Counted from the stretch's first letter, positions 1-8,956 are shown. The stretch is 22,209 nucleotides of DNA from Chara braunii (GCA_003427395.1 BFEA01000571.1:46806-69014); one strand, 5' to 3'. A program made the numbers and translations. Notes: generated from the letters alone by a model not told the origin.

Positions 1-49
<49 letters not shown>
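1..49. repeat. (AG)n microsatellite
   Basis: This is a perfect dinucleotide run from the first base of the window. Its true left end is outside. Confidence 0.97.
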
Positions 50-52
<3 letters not shown>

Positions 53-90
53 ACAGTGACACTTCGCCCAATAAAGAAAACCAACGAAAT

Positions 91-560
91 AGGGAGGAGG
101 AGGAGGAGGTGGATGAGGAGGAGAGGAGGGGGAGGAGGAGGAGGCGGAGGAGAAGGACCTGCCGGTTTCGTATGGCGTTGACGAAAAAGAAAAAAGAAAA
201 AAATGACGAAGGAGGAGGAGGAGAGAGAGAGAGAAATCCCGACACGTGGCACTTCGCCTACTAAAGAAAAGCAATGAAGCAGGGAGGAGGAGGAGGAGAA
301 AGGAGGAGGAGAGAAAAAGACGAAGGGAGGAGGAGGAGGAGGAGGAGAGAAGAGAAAGGAAGGAGGAGGAGAGAAGAAAAAGAAAAGGAGGAGGAGGAGG
401 AGGAGGAGGAGGACGACGGCGAGAGAAGAAGACGAGAGGAGGAGGAGGTGGAGGGGGAGAAGAAGAAGAGGAGGAAAGGAGGAGGAGAGGAAGAAGAAGA
501 AGATGAATGGAGGTGGAGGCGGAGGAGAGGAAGAAGAAGAAGAAGAGGAAGCAAGGAGGT
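91..560. repeat. Purine-rich GGA/GAA low-complexity tract
   Basis: The plus strand is almost pure purine, built from AGG, GAGGA and GAAGA units with short interruptions near 160-200 and 235-275. The long Glu/Arg/Gly-rich open frames over it (and Ser/Leu/Pro-rich ones on the other strand) are translations of this repeat, not genes. Such mirror-like polypurine tracts can form triplex DNA. Confidence 0.9.
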
Positions 561-604
561 GGAGGCGGATACCACAGCGGGACCGTATCGACCACGACGG
601 GGCA

Positions 605-722
605 GCTTTCCGACGGTGGGCAGCGACGGCAGCGACGGCGGGCAGCGACGATGGGCACCTCTTCGACGGCGGGCAGCGACGGGAACCTCTTCAACGGTGG
701 GCAGCGACGGCGGGCAACGTGA
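605..722. repeat. Degenerate minisatellite with core gggcagcgacg
   Basis: The core (c)ggYgggcagcgacg recurs four times between about 611 and 715, separated by variants of acctcttc. It is an imperfect tandem array directly after the purine tract. Confidence 0.7.
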
Positions 723-774
723 ACGAAAAAATAAAATGGGCAGCTCTTCGATGAACTGCGCAATTGAATTCGAA

Positions 775-965
775 GGCCCCCCGTGGAAAAAAATTGCGTC
801 GGGGGGTGGGAAGGCTCCCACGGGCCAAACCACTTCGAAAATGGCCTCCCCCCCCCCGCGCGCCAAAATGCGCTGGGCCCGCCCGGCGCCAAACCGGGGG
901 ACCCAACCGGCCGGGCCACCCGGGACCCCTGCCAAAAGAGGCTGGGCTACCGGGCGGCCCGGAGT
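775..965 (+). repeat. GC-rich repeat copy 1
   Basis: A GC-rich island with G6, C6 and C10 runs ends in ggccgggcc (909-917), cccggga and gggcggcccgg. The same ordered words recur at 7660-7701 on the same strand, so this is probably a dispersed element. No coding signature was seen. Confidence 0.5.
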
Positions 966-1508
966 TTAACACAGCAAATAACATCATTTGATCTTTTTTT
1001 TATATAATAATAATCACTGACAGGTTGGTTGTCTGGTGAATGGTTATCGTGATGCCCAAATTGCAAAGGTACAAATCTTCAAATTTAAAATTAAAACTGG
1101 AAAAGCACACTTTCGCAAAACATTCAGGTTGCATACATCATGGAAACGCCGAATACACCTCCCTTCAGCCCTTCACCCCAAAACATTTTCTACACGAACC
1201 ACCGGACCTGAAATCCCTAGTTCAGTTGAGTTTTCATACTTGAAAAAGTGAATGACAACTTGAAAGGGGCTCATATCAGATTCTGAAGCTGGAAATAATT
1301 CCATTATGTTCTGGATGAGATTATATGCCAGACAAAGCTGGTCTGCTGTTATGTGGTGTGACTCTGACACCTGAACTGAATGGCAGGGGTTCAGACGCTG
1401 GAAGATCCCCCAGTGCATGGTGCAGATACAGTGTGCCACAGTCCCTCGTTTGATGTCCTCTTCTCCCTCTCTGCCTACAGTTTACTGGGCAGGCTAGCTC
1501 TGTTTGAC
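966..1508. other. No recognised feature
   Basis: AT-richer sequence. An 88-codon frame on the minus strand (1173-1439) has balanced composition but no motif I recognise. Nothing else is visible. Confidence 0.5.
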
Positions 1509-1592
1509 GATATATATATATATATATATATATATATCTGTTTGTGACGATATATATACTATATATATGTATATATATCTATATATATATTT
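1509..1592. repeat. (TA)n microsatellite
   Basis: A perfect TA run at 1511-1537 is followed by a second, interrupted TA tract. Each is preceded by tgacgatatata, so the unit itself looks locally duplicated. Confidence 0.92.
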
Positions 1593-2022
1593 ATTCAGGC
1601 AGAGAGCTAACTGTGTGATGAACCGTAGGCAGAAAGGGCGAGGATTACGAGAAGCAGAGGGCTGTGATCGACTGCTTCGTCTGTTGGAGTTTCACCAACT
1701 CATCCTTCCTTATATTAGCCCGCAACTACCTCTGTCCATCCTCATTCCAGTGAGCAACAGTCCGGTTCCTATTCCCCCGGCAAGTCAAAGTTGAATTACC
1801 GTGAATAAAATAGCATCGGTGGAGGAGGGGAGTTAAAACTTCTTGGAATGCAAGGACAAAAAAAGAAAAAAAGAGCAAAAGGAAAACCGTATGCAGAAGC
1901 TGTCACAAGGAAGGTGGAACATGAAATGAGACTGCTTCCAGCAAGGGTCAAGGAAAGGTGATCAACCTGATGACGGGCCCAATGCAGCGAAAAAAAGATG
2001 GGACACAAATACTGATGTGGCC
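1593..2022. other. No recognised feature
   Basis: Unremarkable sequence with A-rich patches near 1855-1885 and 1990. No gene, RNA or named repeat is recognised. Confidence 0.45.
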
Positions 2023-2272
2023 ATCCAAAAAGGGGGAAAAAAAAGGGAAGCGAACAGTCGCGCCGAGTCTGTGCTCGCACTTTTTCCGAGTCGTTCTCAG
2101 CATACCTGCATGAAGAAGCAGATACACTGGCGATCCAAAACGGGAGAAAAAAAAAGGGAAGCGAACAGCCGCGCCGTGTCTGTCCTCCCACTTTGTCCAA
2201 GTTGTTCTCAGCATACCTGCATGAAGAATCAGATACACCATCCAAAAAGGGGAAAAAAAAAGGGAAGCTGAG
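2023..2272. repeat. Tandem repeat, period 107-110 bp, about 2.3 copies
   Basis: Units begin at 2023, 2133 and 2240 with atccaaaa followed by a G-rich step, an A8-9 run and gggaagc. Units one and two share gaacag(t/c)cgcgcc, gttctcagcatacctgcatg and gaagaa(g/t)cagatacac. The third unit breaks off after the A run. A related A-rich segment with caaaacgg and acagtcgc occurs at 6111-6140, suggesting a dispersed family locally amplified here. Confidence 0.85.
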
Positions 2273-2274
2273 AC

Positions 2275-3310
2275 TCACCACCATTGGTTAGACATCTCGA
2301 AATGAGTGCTTCCAGTTGACTCCCTCATCCATGGAATACAAATTATATAATAGAGCAAATGATGGTATCGCAAATTTTCAATCAATGCTAAGCCTAATAC
2401 GAGGAAGATAGTCTGGTTCTTGAAAAGGCGTGCGTTGAGGTCCCGCTTGATCCACCTCTGCCTCCAAACCTGGCCTGTACTTGTGTGGCTGAGCTCCCGA
2501 TTAACCCCACCAGTATGTATCCAAGCCAAATTTCTCTGATGCCACATTTATGCGGCAGCAAGTTTCGAGGGTCGGTTCACCCGAGCAAAGGGGCTGGTGC
2601 CGCCAGCCAAAAGAAGGCCTGCACCGGGTCACTTTTTTCAGGCGCGCAGGGCGTTTACAGGCTCGGCAAGGGAAGGGTCATAAGTACTGGTGGTGGTTTA
2701 AACCAGCCCCAACTCCAGACCCGGTGTCCCTAGCCTAACAGATTTCAGCAAGGGGTGACAAACTGGATCAGGGCAATCCAAGAGAGAAGGCTGGATTGAG
2801 TGGAGGCTGTTCTCTTCTTTTTGTTGTTGTTGTTTTCCTTGGGGCTCAGCGGTCTGTGGCATCCTTTTGCATGCCTCTGTCCGCACTTTTCACTGCACTT
2901 ATGCGGGGGCTATTCCAAGTCTTTTATCATCACTTTATAAATAGGGAGGCTCTACTAGATAGCGGTGGTTCGACGCGACCTGTCATATTTTCTTACTGTA
3001 GACGAGGAAGATCAATGGTCAGGATCTAAACATTGCAGCAAGTGAAGTTCTGCTGTACCAAAAAAAGATGCACCGCTGATATTGACATGCAAAGATTCGG
3101 CAAAGCAGCACTAGAACGGATGGAGTACAGCTGTACATTCATTTGATCTGCAGATGATGACTGCAGATTTAGGCCATTATGCAGTGGGGTACACAATGCT
3201 GTAGCCAATTTCACATTTTTGGAGTGGTGTTCAAATACATACAGTTCTTCTCCAACGGATCTTCATGATCGCCAATGTAAGGCGAGCGTCAGAAAGAGGC
3301 CATTTGCGCT
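2275..3310. other. No recognised feature
   Basis: About 1 kb without gene, tRNA, snRNA or repeat signal. Open frames are short and overlap on both strands. Confidence 0.45.
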
Positions 3311-3315
3311 TCGGA

Positions 3316-3445
3316 ATCCCAACGCTAGCCCTGTCGGAATACCCCTGGGTGTGTGCATGTCTAGGTGCATTCTGACATGGCTAGCTTTGGGATTCTGACA
3401 GAATGCACCTAGACATGTCTAGGTTCATTCTGACACGGCTAGTTC
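3316..3445. repeat. Fold-back with nested inverted and direct repeats
   Basis: Arm catgtctaggtgcattctg (3356-3374) has its perfect reverse complement at 3399-3417 across a 24-base loop. The loop, together with 3313-3340, forms a second inverted pair built on gctagc and gggatt/aatccc words. The sequence gtctagg(t)gcattctgaca(t)ggctag recurs as a direct copy at 3417-3442. It could be a small MITE or a palindromic amplification. Confidence 0.75.
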
Positions 3446-3501
3446 TGTCCTTTCTGGACCGTAACATGCGCTTTTTCCCTACAATTGTTTAGAGAGCAGA
3501 C

Positions 3502-3613
3502 TTTTTTTTTTTTTTTCGAAAATAATGCCCCATTCTTTTCGTGGGGAGCAACACGTGCTGGAAACCGGCCCCAACGTCCCTTATGACAATGGAGTCAATG
3601 GACAACAATTTCA
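3502..3613 (-). repeat. 3' end of an older poly(A) retroelement
   Basis: A T15 tract (3502-3516) is followed by ttcgaaa and, at 3571-3583, ccaacgtccctta. The same T-run, ttcgaaa and ccaacgtccctta order recurs at 13274-13332, so both look like minus-strand copies of one element with a poly(A) tail. A SINE has inserted into this copy at about 3629. Confidence 0.5.
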
Positions 3614-3763
3614 GGTACCGGGGCCATTTTTCCCTCTTCCTTTCTTCTTTTTTGAAAAGCGCAACAGCCTTGATGTTATCATGAAATTGACCGGCCCTAG
3701 GTAATTTCACAGTTTATGGGTATACCAACTGAGCTAAGCCCGTTGGTTGGTACCGGGCCCATT
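3614..3763 (-). mobile_element. tRNA-derived SINE copy 1 with target duplication
   Basis: Read on the minus strand, the element (3629-3748) begins with a tRNA-like head, cttagctcagttggta (polymerase III A-box). It continues with a body containing ggccggtcaatttcatga and caaggctgttgc, and ends in an A/AG-rich tail. The B-box is deleted or decayed. It is flanked by ggtaccggggccatt (3614-3628) and ggtaccgggcccatt (3749-3763), a 15-bp target duplication with one mismatch. The body matches SINE copy 3. SINEs of this kind encode no protein and depend on a LINE. Confidence 0.8.
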
Positions 3764-4169
3764 ACTGACTGAGACACTGCTGAATCATAGAGCTATTGAA
3801 GTTTGAAATCGAATCTGCAGAATATTCAGGAAAATAGAATCCTCGTATCAAGGTTTACACACCATCCGATCCGACAAGACTTGCACTTTTTCAATGCCTC
3901 GTTCTCCGATGCTGATTTCTCCCATGTGCCAAGTTTTGGCGAATTGGTGCAGGTGTGCGATCGCGCCTTTTTGTTGGCGCGTTGCCAGTCTTTTCTCCTT
4001 TTGTAGACAAAGCCCCGGATGATGCTCCGTGGTAACAACTGCCATGCGGGAAAGGTTCTGGTGTTTAAACTCTCCTTTCCTTTCCTAAAGAGTAAAAGTG
4101 CATTGAGTTGAGCTGTCCTTATTACTCGTGAACTGCTGGCAGGTCTGCAAGCAAGGTTGCACTTACGGC
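3764..4169. other. No recognised feature
   Basis: Overlapping short frames on both strands only. No gene or repeat signature is visible. Confidence 0.45.
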
Positions 4170-4299
4170 GTACTCACACTACGCCCTCAATATCGCAAAA
4201 TCGTAAAATGAGTGGCCAGATTGATTTCTTGTAAATGAGGGACTCCATCTGGCCGCTCATTTTGCGATTTCATAATTTGACGGACGAGTGTGAGTATAC
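4170..4299. mobile_element. MITE-like fold-back element with about 52-bp arms
   Basis: The left arm (4170-4221, starting gtactcacact and ending gtggccagat) is complementary to the right arm (4247-4299, starting atctggcc and ending gtgtgagtatac) with scattered mismatches. The spacer is about 25 bp. The structure is a near-complete hairpin without coding capacity, as in non-autonomous DNA transposons. I could not settle a target duplication. Confidence 0.75.
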
Positions 4300-4466
4300 T
4301 CTTAGGAAGATTCTTTGTTTCTGGTTGTTGATCTACAAGATCTATGGCCAGAAGCTGAGGATGGGGGGAACTGGAACAACCTCCAGTGGAACTGCAGTGG
4401 CCGGAGGCCTACCCCCAGCTGGGCACAGGATTTCCTCCCACCACGACATTGTGCCACCAGAATGGC

Positions 4467-4565
4467 AGAATCTTGCCATCAGTCCTTTCTAAAAAAAAAA
4501 CAAGAAAAAAAAAACAAGAAAAAAAAAACAAGAAAAAAAAAAACAAGAAAAAAGAATCTTGCCAT
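4467..4565 (+). repeat. Poly(A) array (A10-11 CAAG)n flanked by 13-bp direct repeats
   Basis: A-runs of 9-11 bases separated by caag occur four times at 4491-4552. The tract plus a short leader (cagtcctttct) lies between two copies of agaatcttgccat, at 4467-4479 and 4553-4565. This resembles the target duplication of a retroposon that is nearly all tail. Confidence 0.75.
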
Positions 4566-4623
4566 TGGATTAGATGTGGGAGGATTCATCTGACGGACAG
4601 GGGCGGCCGGTATGGAAGTGGAT

Positions 4624-4905
4624 TGAAACAGCAGTATGGTTCCCAGCCATTTTGCAGAAAGTCGCCGTGCATGCTGGCACATCAGGCGGGGTGTGCACAG
4701 GGATGCTGTTTCGCCTGAAATCCAACCAGGCAAAACGGGTTGCATGCTAGGCACTGATTTGCTTGGATAGATTTCGGGCGAAACGGCACACCGGTGCATC
4801 CCGCCCAACGCGCCAGCATGCACAGCGCGCTTCTTCAAAATGGCTGAGAGTGTGCCAGCATGCACAGCGCGCTTCGTCAAAATGGCTGACAAACGTACTG
4901 GTGGT
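4624..4905. mobile_element. Fold-back element with 85-110-bp arms and duplicated end
   Basis: The left arm (about 4624-4731) and right arm (4762-4905) are reverse complements over long stretches, including gccagcatgcac, gcgaaac and caaaatggctg. The right arm carries a tandem repeat of its end: gccagcatgcacagcgcgctt occurs at about 4811 and again at about 4856, each followed by caaaatggctg. The spacer is about 30 bp. A minus-strand open frame over the element comes from the repeat structure. Confidence 0.75.
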
Positions 4906-4910
4906 TGAGA

Positions 4911-6105
4911 AGCATAGGCTGCATAGCGTATAAGACCAAAGTAAGTTAAAATAGTACCAAAGATTGAAAAAAAAACAAGCATAGCTCTGCAGATAAACTT
5001 GTTCCTAAATGCTGGTCATGGCGATGCGTACAAAGACTCTTTCCGGAGTGAGGTCCCACAGTGTATTGCCCTACATTACGAAAATTAACAGCCATTTTTT
5101 TACTTTTGCGACAGCAAGAGAAGCAAGCAGCCCCCGCATGTTCTCTCATGAACACGGTTCAGGCTGCTACGGGGTTCCCCGTATGCCTACAATTAGGAGT
5201 AGTGGTAGGTAGGTAGTGTGAGGTGAATTGAGAGAAGAACATAGCTTTTCAAAAGGAAAAAAAAAAAAATGGAAGGGAAAGAAGAGAAAAGAAAAGAAAA
5301 GAAAAAAAAGAACAACATTTTCAGCAGAAAACAGAGAGCAAGCTAGATCTCAATCTGCAATAATTATTGCATTTGTCAGTTGCTGGATAAAAATCTATGA
5401 GTGACACAGCCAACACCAAGGAAAATTTTACAAAATGAGGCACACTGAAAGGCAATGGACCCACTTATTAAAAGGCAAAAAAAGAAAAAAAAGAAAGGCA
5501 ATGGACCCAAAAAAACAAAAGGGAAAAAAAGGCCACATGGACAGAAAGTGAGGGTATCTGACAGCTGTTTACAAGAGTCTTTTCTTTTTCTGGACCGTCG
5601 TGTCTGACTTGTGAAGATAAATTTTCCTTCTTTCCTTTTTCTCTGTCTGAAGAGATTGGTGGCAAGCTTCTGCTTACCGAAGGGGGCTTGCTGCGCCACT
5701 CACCAAACGTGCAAAATGAGAATGAATTGTCCGCTAGAATGTGGAAAGATGCACTGCCGTAATTTTTCTTTTGTGCATTTCGTGAGCGGTGCGAGGAGGC
5801 CCATACTCACATCATTGGCACTTTTTCAACTCATCTTGAGGCATAATTGCTGTCAGATATGTCCAGGGATGGGCACAATTGTGGTCAGATACATCCATGC
5901 AACTTCTACCATGAGTATGCTATTGGTGGGTTCTTGGCTCTGAAAGGGAGAACAACAAAGAGAAATGGAGTAAAGCCAAGAATTATGCTGTTGTACAGTC
6001 CCTTAAACCGCCACCACCTTTCACAGGCAAACTCGAAACACAAATACATCCTATACCACATTCTTCGGAGGCGGAAAGCCAAAGGACCAAAAAATGGCTG
6101 GTGGG
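4911..6105. other. No recognised gene; A-rich patches
   Basis: A-rich low-complexity runs occur at 5259-5312 and 5476-5530, where ggcaatggaccca is repeated twice around the second run. No exon or RNA gene is recognised. Confidence 0.5.
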
Positions 6106-6168
6106 GCCAGGCAAAACGGAAAAAAAAAAGAAACAGTCGCACTATAGTCTGAACTTTGTGGCGACTCC

Positions 6169-6250
6169 AGTTGATGTAGCTCAAGTGGTTAGAGCACTGG
6201 TTGGAAATGCACCTTGTGGTATGAGGATGCGGGTTCGTAACTCAATTGCA
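6169..6250 (+). mobile_element. tRNA-like SINE head, second family
   Basis: The sequence has tagctcaagtggttagagc, a tRNA D-arm with an intact 4-bp stem and a good A-box. About 40 bases later gggttcgtaactc is a degraded B-box. The acceptor and anticodon stems do not close, so this is a tRNA-derived retroposon or pseudogene, not a functional tRNA. The tail boundary is unclear. Confidence 0.55.
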
Positions 6251-6479
6251 GCCTCCCGCATGGACACTGGCAGGGCGTTAGATTGACGCACGGCTGGACA
6301 TACACTCCCTTGGGCTGACGCATGGTACTATTACAGACAATGCCTGCGCACCACCCAAGGGTTGTTCATGGTGTTCTATGCTGGTTCTGGGTTTCACAGG
6401 GGGTTGCTTGGGGGTGTTGGTCTCGGGTGTTCTGTTGATCTCCCCAGTCTGGCATATTACACTTTCGTGCCATTTCCGA

Positions 6480-6545
6480 TAGTAGTTCATACGTTAGAGT
6501 CATTTGATTACATGTTACAAGGACACGGGTTCGAGCTTGGTTCGG
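6480..6545 (+). mobile_element. Degraded tRNA-like head
   Basis: The order tagttcatacgttagagtc (A-box-like, wobble D-stem) then cacgggttcgagcttgg (B-box) with tRNA-like spacing suggests another tRNA-derived SINE head 300 bp after the first. The stems are poor. Confidence 0.4.
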
Positions 6546-6596
6546 ACCTTGGGGGGGGGTCCTTGTCCAGCTTGCCCCGTTCTCTCTTCGATATAC

Positions 6597-6794
6597 ACAC
6601 ATGATGCTGCCTATACATATTGATACATAGATTCACAGAGCACACACAGCCTTCGGGCATACACATAGCTTGCGAACTGTACATGTACTATGGGCTAGAC
6701 AGGTTTCTACACATGATGCTGTCTGTACATCTTGATACATAGATTCACGGAGCATACACAGCCTTCGGGTATACACCTAGCTTGCAAACTACAC
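6597..6794. repeat. 112-bp tandem duplication
   Basis: Units start at 6597 and 6709 with acacatgatgctg. Both contain ttgatacatagattcac, cacagccttcggg and tagcttgc in the same order, with about ten substitutions. The second unit is cut short near 6794. Confidence 0.85.
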
Positions 6795-7640
6795 AACTAT
6801 CAGACTGGGGGGGTCTAGTCACTGGGTGGGGTCTAGTATCTGCAGTAGGTTCAAGTAAGGGGTTCCTACCGACATTCAGATAGAACTGTCTGGTGGTTAT
6901 ATAAGGCTTAGACCCTAGGGTAAGGGTAGGGATATAAGTCGCTCAGGCCAGTCCGAGTTCCGCCTAGCCTTGGGTAAGCTAGGGGAAGGACGGTGAGACT
7001 GCTTCAGTGGGTGCTACCCTGTCTGAACCTAGGGTCCAGAGTCTCTTGGGGCCTGTAGTAGATTGTCTGGGCCTGGCGTCCAAAGTTCCCATTCGACAAG
7101 GCTCGTCCCATTCCGCTTCCACCAGGGCTGGGCAACCTATCAGCCCTGGTGCCTATCACTGCTGTTGGGTCCAAGTTACCTGGCAGTGCCCATTGGTAGG
7201 GTAATGGTCCTGAGTGCAGGTCACACTGAGGTAGGATAGGGGATAGGGGGTGCGATAGGAGGATTGACGTGAGGATGGGATGGGAGGTGGTCTCATATTC
7301 CAGGACACTCACGGCCCACTGCCCCAAGTGATCACTGTGCACTCAGTGACTGGCCTCTGTAACACCATGGACTTTTATAAAAAAAAAGAAAAGAAAAGGA
7401 GGAAGGCCTCGGTTGAAATGATGTTCAAAGTTTATTTCAATAAACACTGGGCTACCAGAGTGGCTGGGGGAAAATAAAAAAAAAATAAAAATAAAATTAT
7501 TTTTTAACTTTATTTTTTATTTAATATTTGGTAAAGAATTTCGATGTGACCCTGAGGCAAAAGTTGTTCAGTTTATTTTTCCTGCATAACATAGTTGTTT
7601 TTCAGATTTGTTGATTTTTTTTTCTTTTTTTTTGCTAGGA
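6795..7640. other. No recognised gene
   Basis: The stretch includes a degenerate ccctaggg/aagggtaggg patch at 6910-6930, an A-rich run at 7380-7400 and an A/T-rich stretch at 7470-7530. Open frames are short. Nothing else is identified. Confidence 0.45.
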
Positions 7641-7730
7641 CCTTCCCTGGTCCTTGCGCGGCCGGGCCGTCCGGGAAAATAGGGTGACCCGGGCGGCCCG
7701 GCTGGTAGCCTAGAATTGACACAATTGTGT
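7641..7730 (+). repeat. GC-rich repeat copy 2
   Basis: The words ggccgggcc (7660-7668), ccggga and gggcggcccgg (7691-7701) followed by a ttgacaca-type end match the order at 909-975. The left flank is a T-rich run, which may be unrelated. Confidence 0.5.
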
Positions 7731-7829
7731 TGCATAAGTAGCAACCTGCACGAATGGTGTAACGAATGCCCCGCTGTCTCCAACATGGGCTAAGTGAAAT
7801 TGAATTCTCCGTGAAGATGCGGAGTACCA

Positions 7830-8010
7830 GCGGCTAGATGGTAAGACCCTGGCGCTTCGCTAAAGCTCGACGCACAGTTTTTGTCTGCCTTTGAAAAAGA
7901 GGCTCGCAGGTGGTGGTGGCTTTAAACAAAACAAAACAACACAAAACCAACTAACCAAGTTAAACCAACCAACCAACCAACAAACAAACAAACAAAACAG
8001 GGAACCCCTT
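7830..8010 (+). mobile_element. Possible SINE with tRNA-like head and (AAAC)n/(AACC)n tail
   Basis: The sequence ggctagatggtaagac looks like a tRNA D-arm/A-box, followed about 35 bases later by agctcgacgc, a weak B-box. About 50 bases further on the sequence passes into an A/C-rich simple repeat (aaccaacc, aaacaaac) at 7926-7998. The arrangement is SINE-like, but no target duplication was found. Confidence 0.35.
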
Positions 8011-8234
8011 TTACCGTGCTGCTCCCAAGAGGTTTCAAAAGATTGCACTACCTCCCCGAAAGCTTGCAGCAAGCCTGTGAGACTCCTAGCAGACTATTTC
8101 TAGGTCTTTTGAGGGATATATCTGACCCTTGGAGTATCCGATGGCCACAATCAAAGGGTATTTTAGTGGCCTGAGGAAAATGTGGAAAGCTGGGTACGTG
8201 TATCGCCAGAACGACTACTGGGGTGAAATCCTGC

Positions 8235-8354
8235 TAGCAAAGAGGATTGGACTGAAGCCTGAATCTTGACGTATTTGTGGAGAGGTGCAGGAAATAGAGA
8301 TTGCACTGCTTTTCTGCATCCAGATTCAGGAGCTTAATCCAATCCTCTTTGCGA
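8235..8354. repeat. Inverted repeat, 33-bp arms
   Basis: The left arm 8235-8267 contains agcaaagaggattgg and cctgaatctt. Its reverse complement, with a few differences, is at 8322-8354 (agattcagg and ccaatcctctttgc). The loop is about 54 bases. It could be a small fold-back element; no coding. Confidence 0.75.
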
Positions 8355-8359
8355 GTGGG

Positions 8360-8724
8360 AACCCTCCGCTGGAAACCAAAGGATGGTGGGATCTGGCAGG
8401 CATCCAAGGGTGGGGAGGATGCATACTACACAGTTAAGTCCTGACATGATAAACTGCGTGTCCCGAAAATTCTGACCCTAGCGTTGCAGCAATGCTGAAA
8501 ATACTACGTTCAGGTCGATGAGGCCCGTGCCTTGTTTCTGGTGTTTGAGAAGTTCATGTGCAAGTTTCGAGTGGTGTGTTACCCTTGTTTTTTCTTTCTT
8601 TCTTTCTTCTTCCCTTGTGATTCTCATTGGCATTCCATACATAAATGCTAACACTGCTTTACCTCTATTCTCCATTTCCTGCCTATGAGAAGTAAATTTG
8701 TCCCTCAAATATTTTCCAGAAAAA
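8360..8724. other. No recognised feature
   Basis: A short pyrimidine run (ttctttctttc) lies near 8590. No gene or repeat is identified. Confidence 0.45.
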
Positions 8725-8956
8725 AGCTCCTATCGTGTCCTTTGATGCTTTTGAGACATACGTTAAAATTGGAGCGGTACAGAGAAGATTAGAATGACCC
8801 CTGCATAAAGATGACATGTATAAGTAGTAAAAATACTATTAAATAGAGAAGTGGCTCAAAATTTAGAAGAGGGAAAAAAAGAAAAGAAAAAAAGAAGTGC
8901 CCGTAAAAAACCCAGCTTCATAGTGGCTCAAAATTTTAAAAGAGAGTTCCTATCAT
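8725..8956 (+). pseudogene. U6 snRNA retrocopy, rearranged
   Basis: From 8737 the sequence follows U6: gtccttt, a short insertion, gacatacgttaaaattgg, then a diverged but clear acagagaagattag core (ACAGAGA box) and cccctgc to gatgacatg. About 20 inserted bases, including tagtaaaaatacta, precede a U6-like 3' end (aaatagagaagtggctcaaaattt). That 3' end recurs at about 8922 with a gtgcccgtaaaaaa word, as a direct repeat of about 73 bp. Flanks agctcctatcgt (8725-8736) and agttcctatcat (8945-8956) match at 10 of 12 bases and may be the target duplication. It is too altered to be a functional U6 gene. Confidence 0.8.

Noticed and set aside
246-969. Long open frames on both strands, Glu/Arg/Gly-rich or Ser/Leu/Pro-rich
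   Set aside because: They are translations of purine triplet repeats and GC-rich sequence; opposite-strand frames are equally open and no domain is present.
4990-5025. AGHGDA-like codons resembling an RCC1 LGHGDA motif
   Set aside because: It is a six-residue coincidence without the flanking Trp-Gly and hydrophobic strand pattern, and no sensible splice sites surround it.
6169-6250. Functional tRNA gene
   Set aside because: Only the D-arm is intact; the T-arm, acceptor stem and anticodon arm do not fold, so it is a tRNA-derived repeat.
6905-6935. Interstitial telomere repeat (ccctaggg, aagggtaggg)
   Set aside because: There is no run of two or more consecutive TTTAGGG or TTAGGG units; the similarity is too short.
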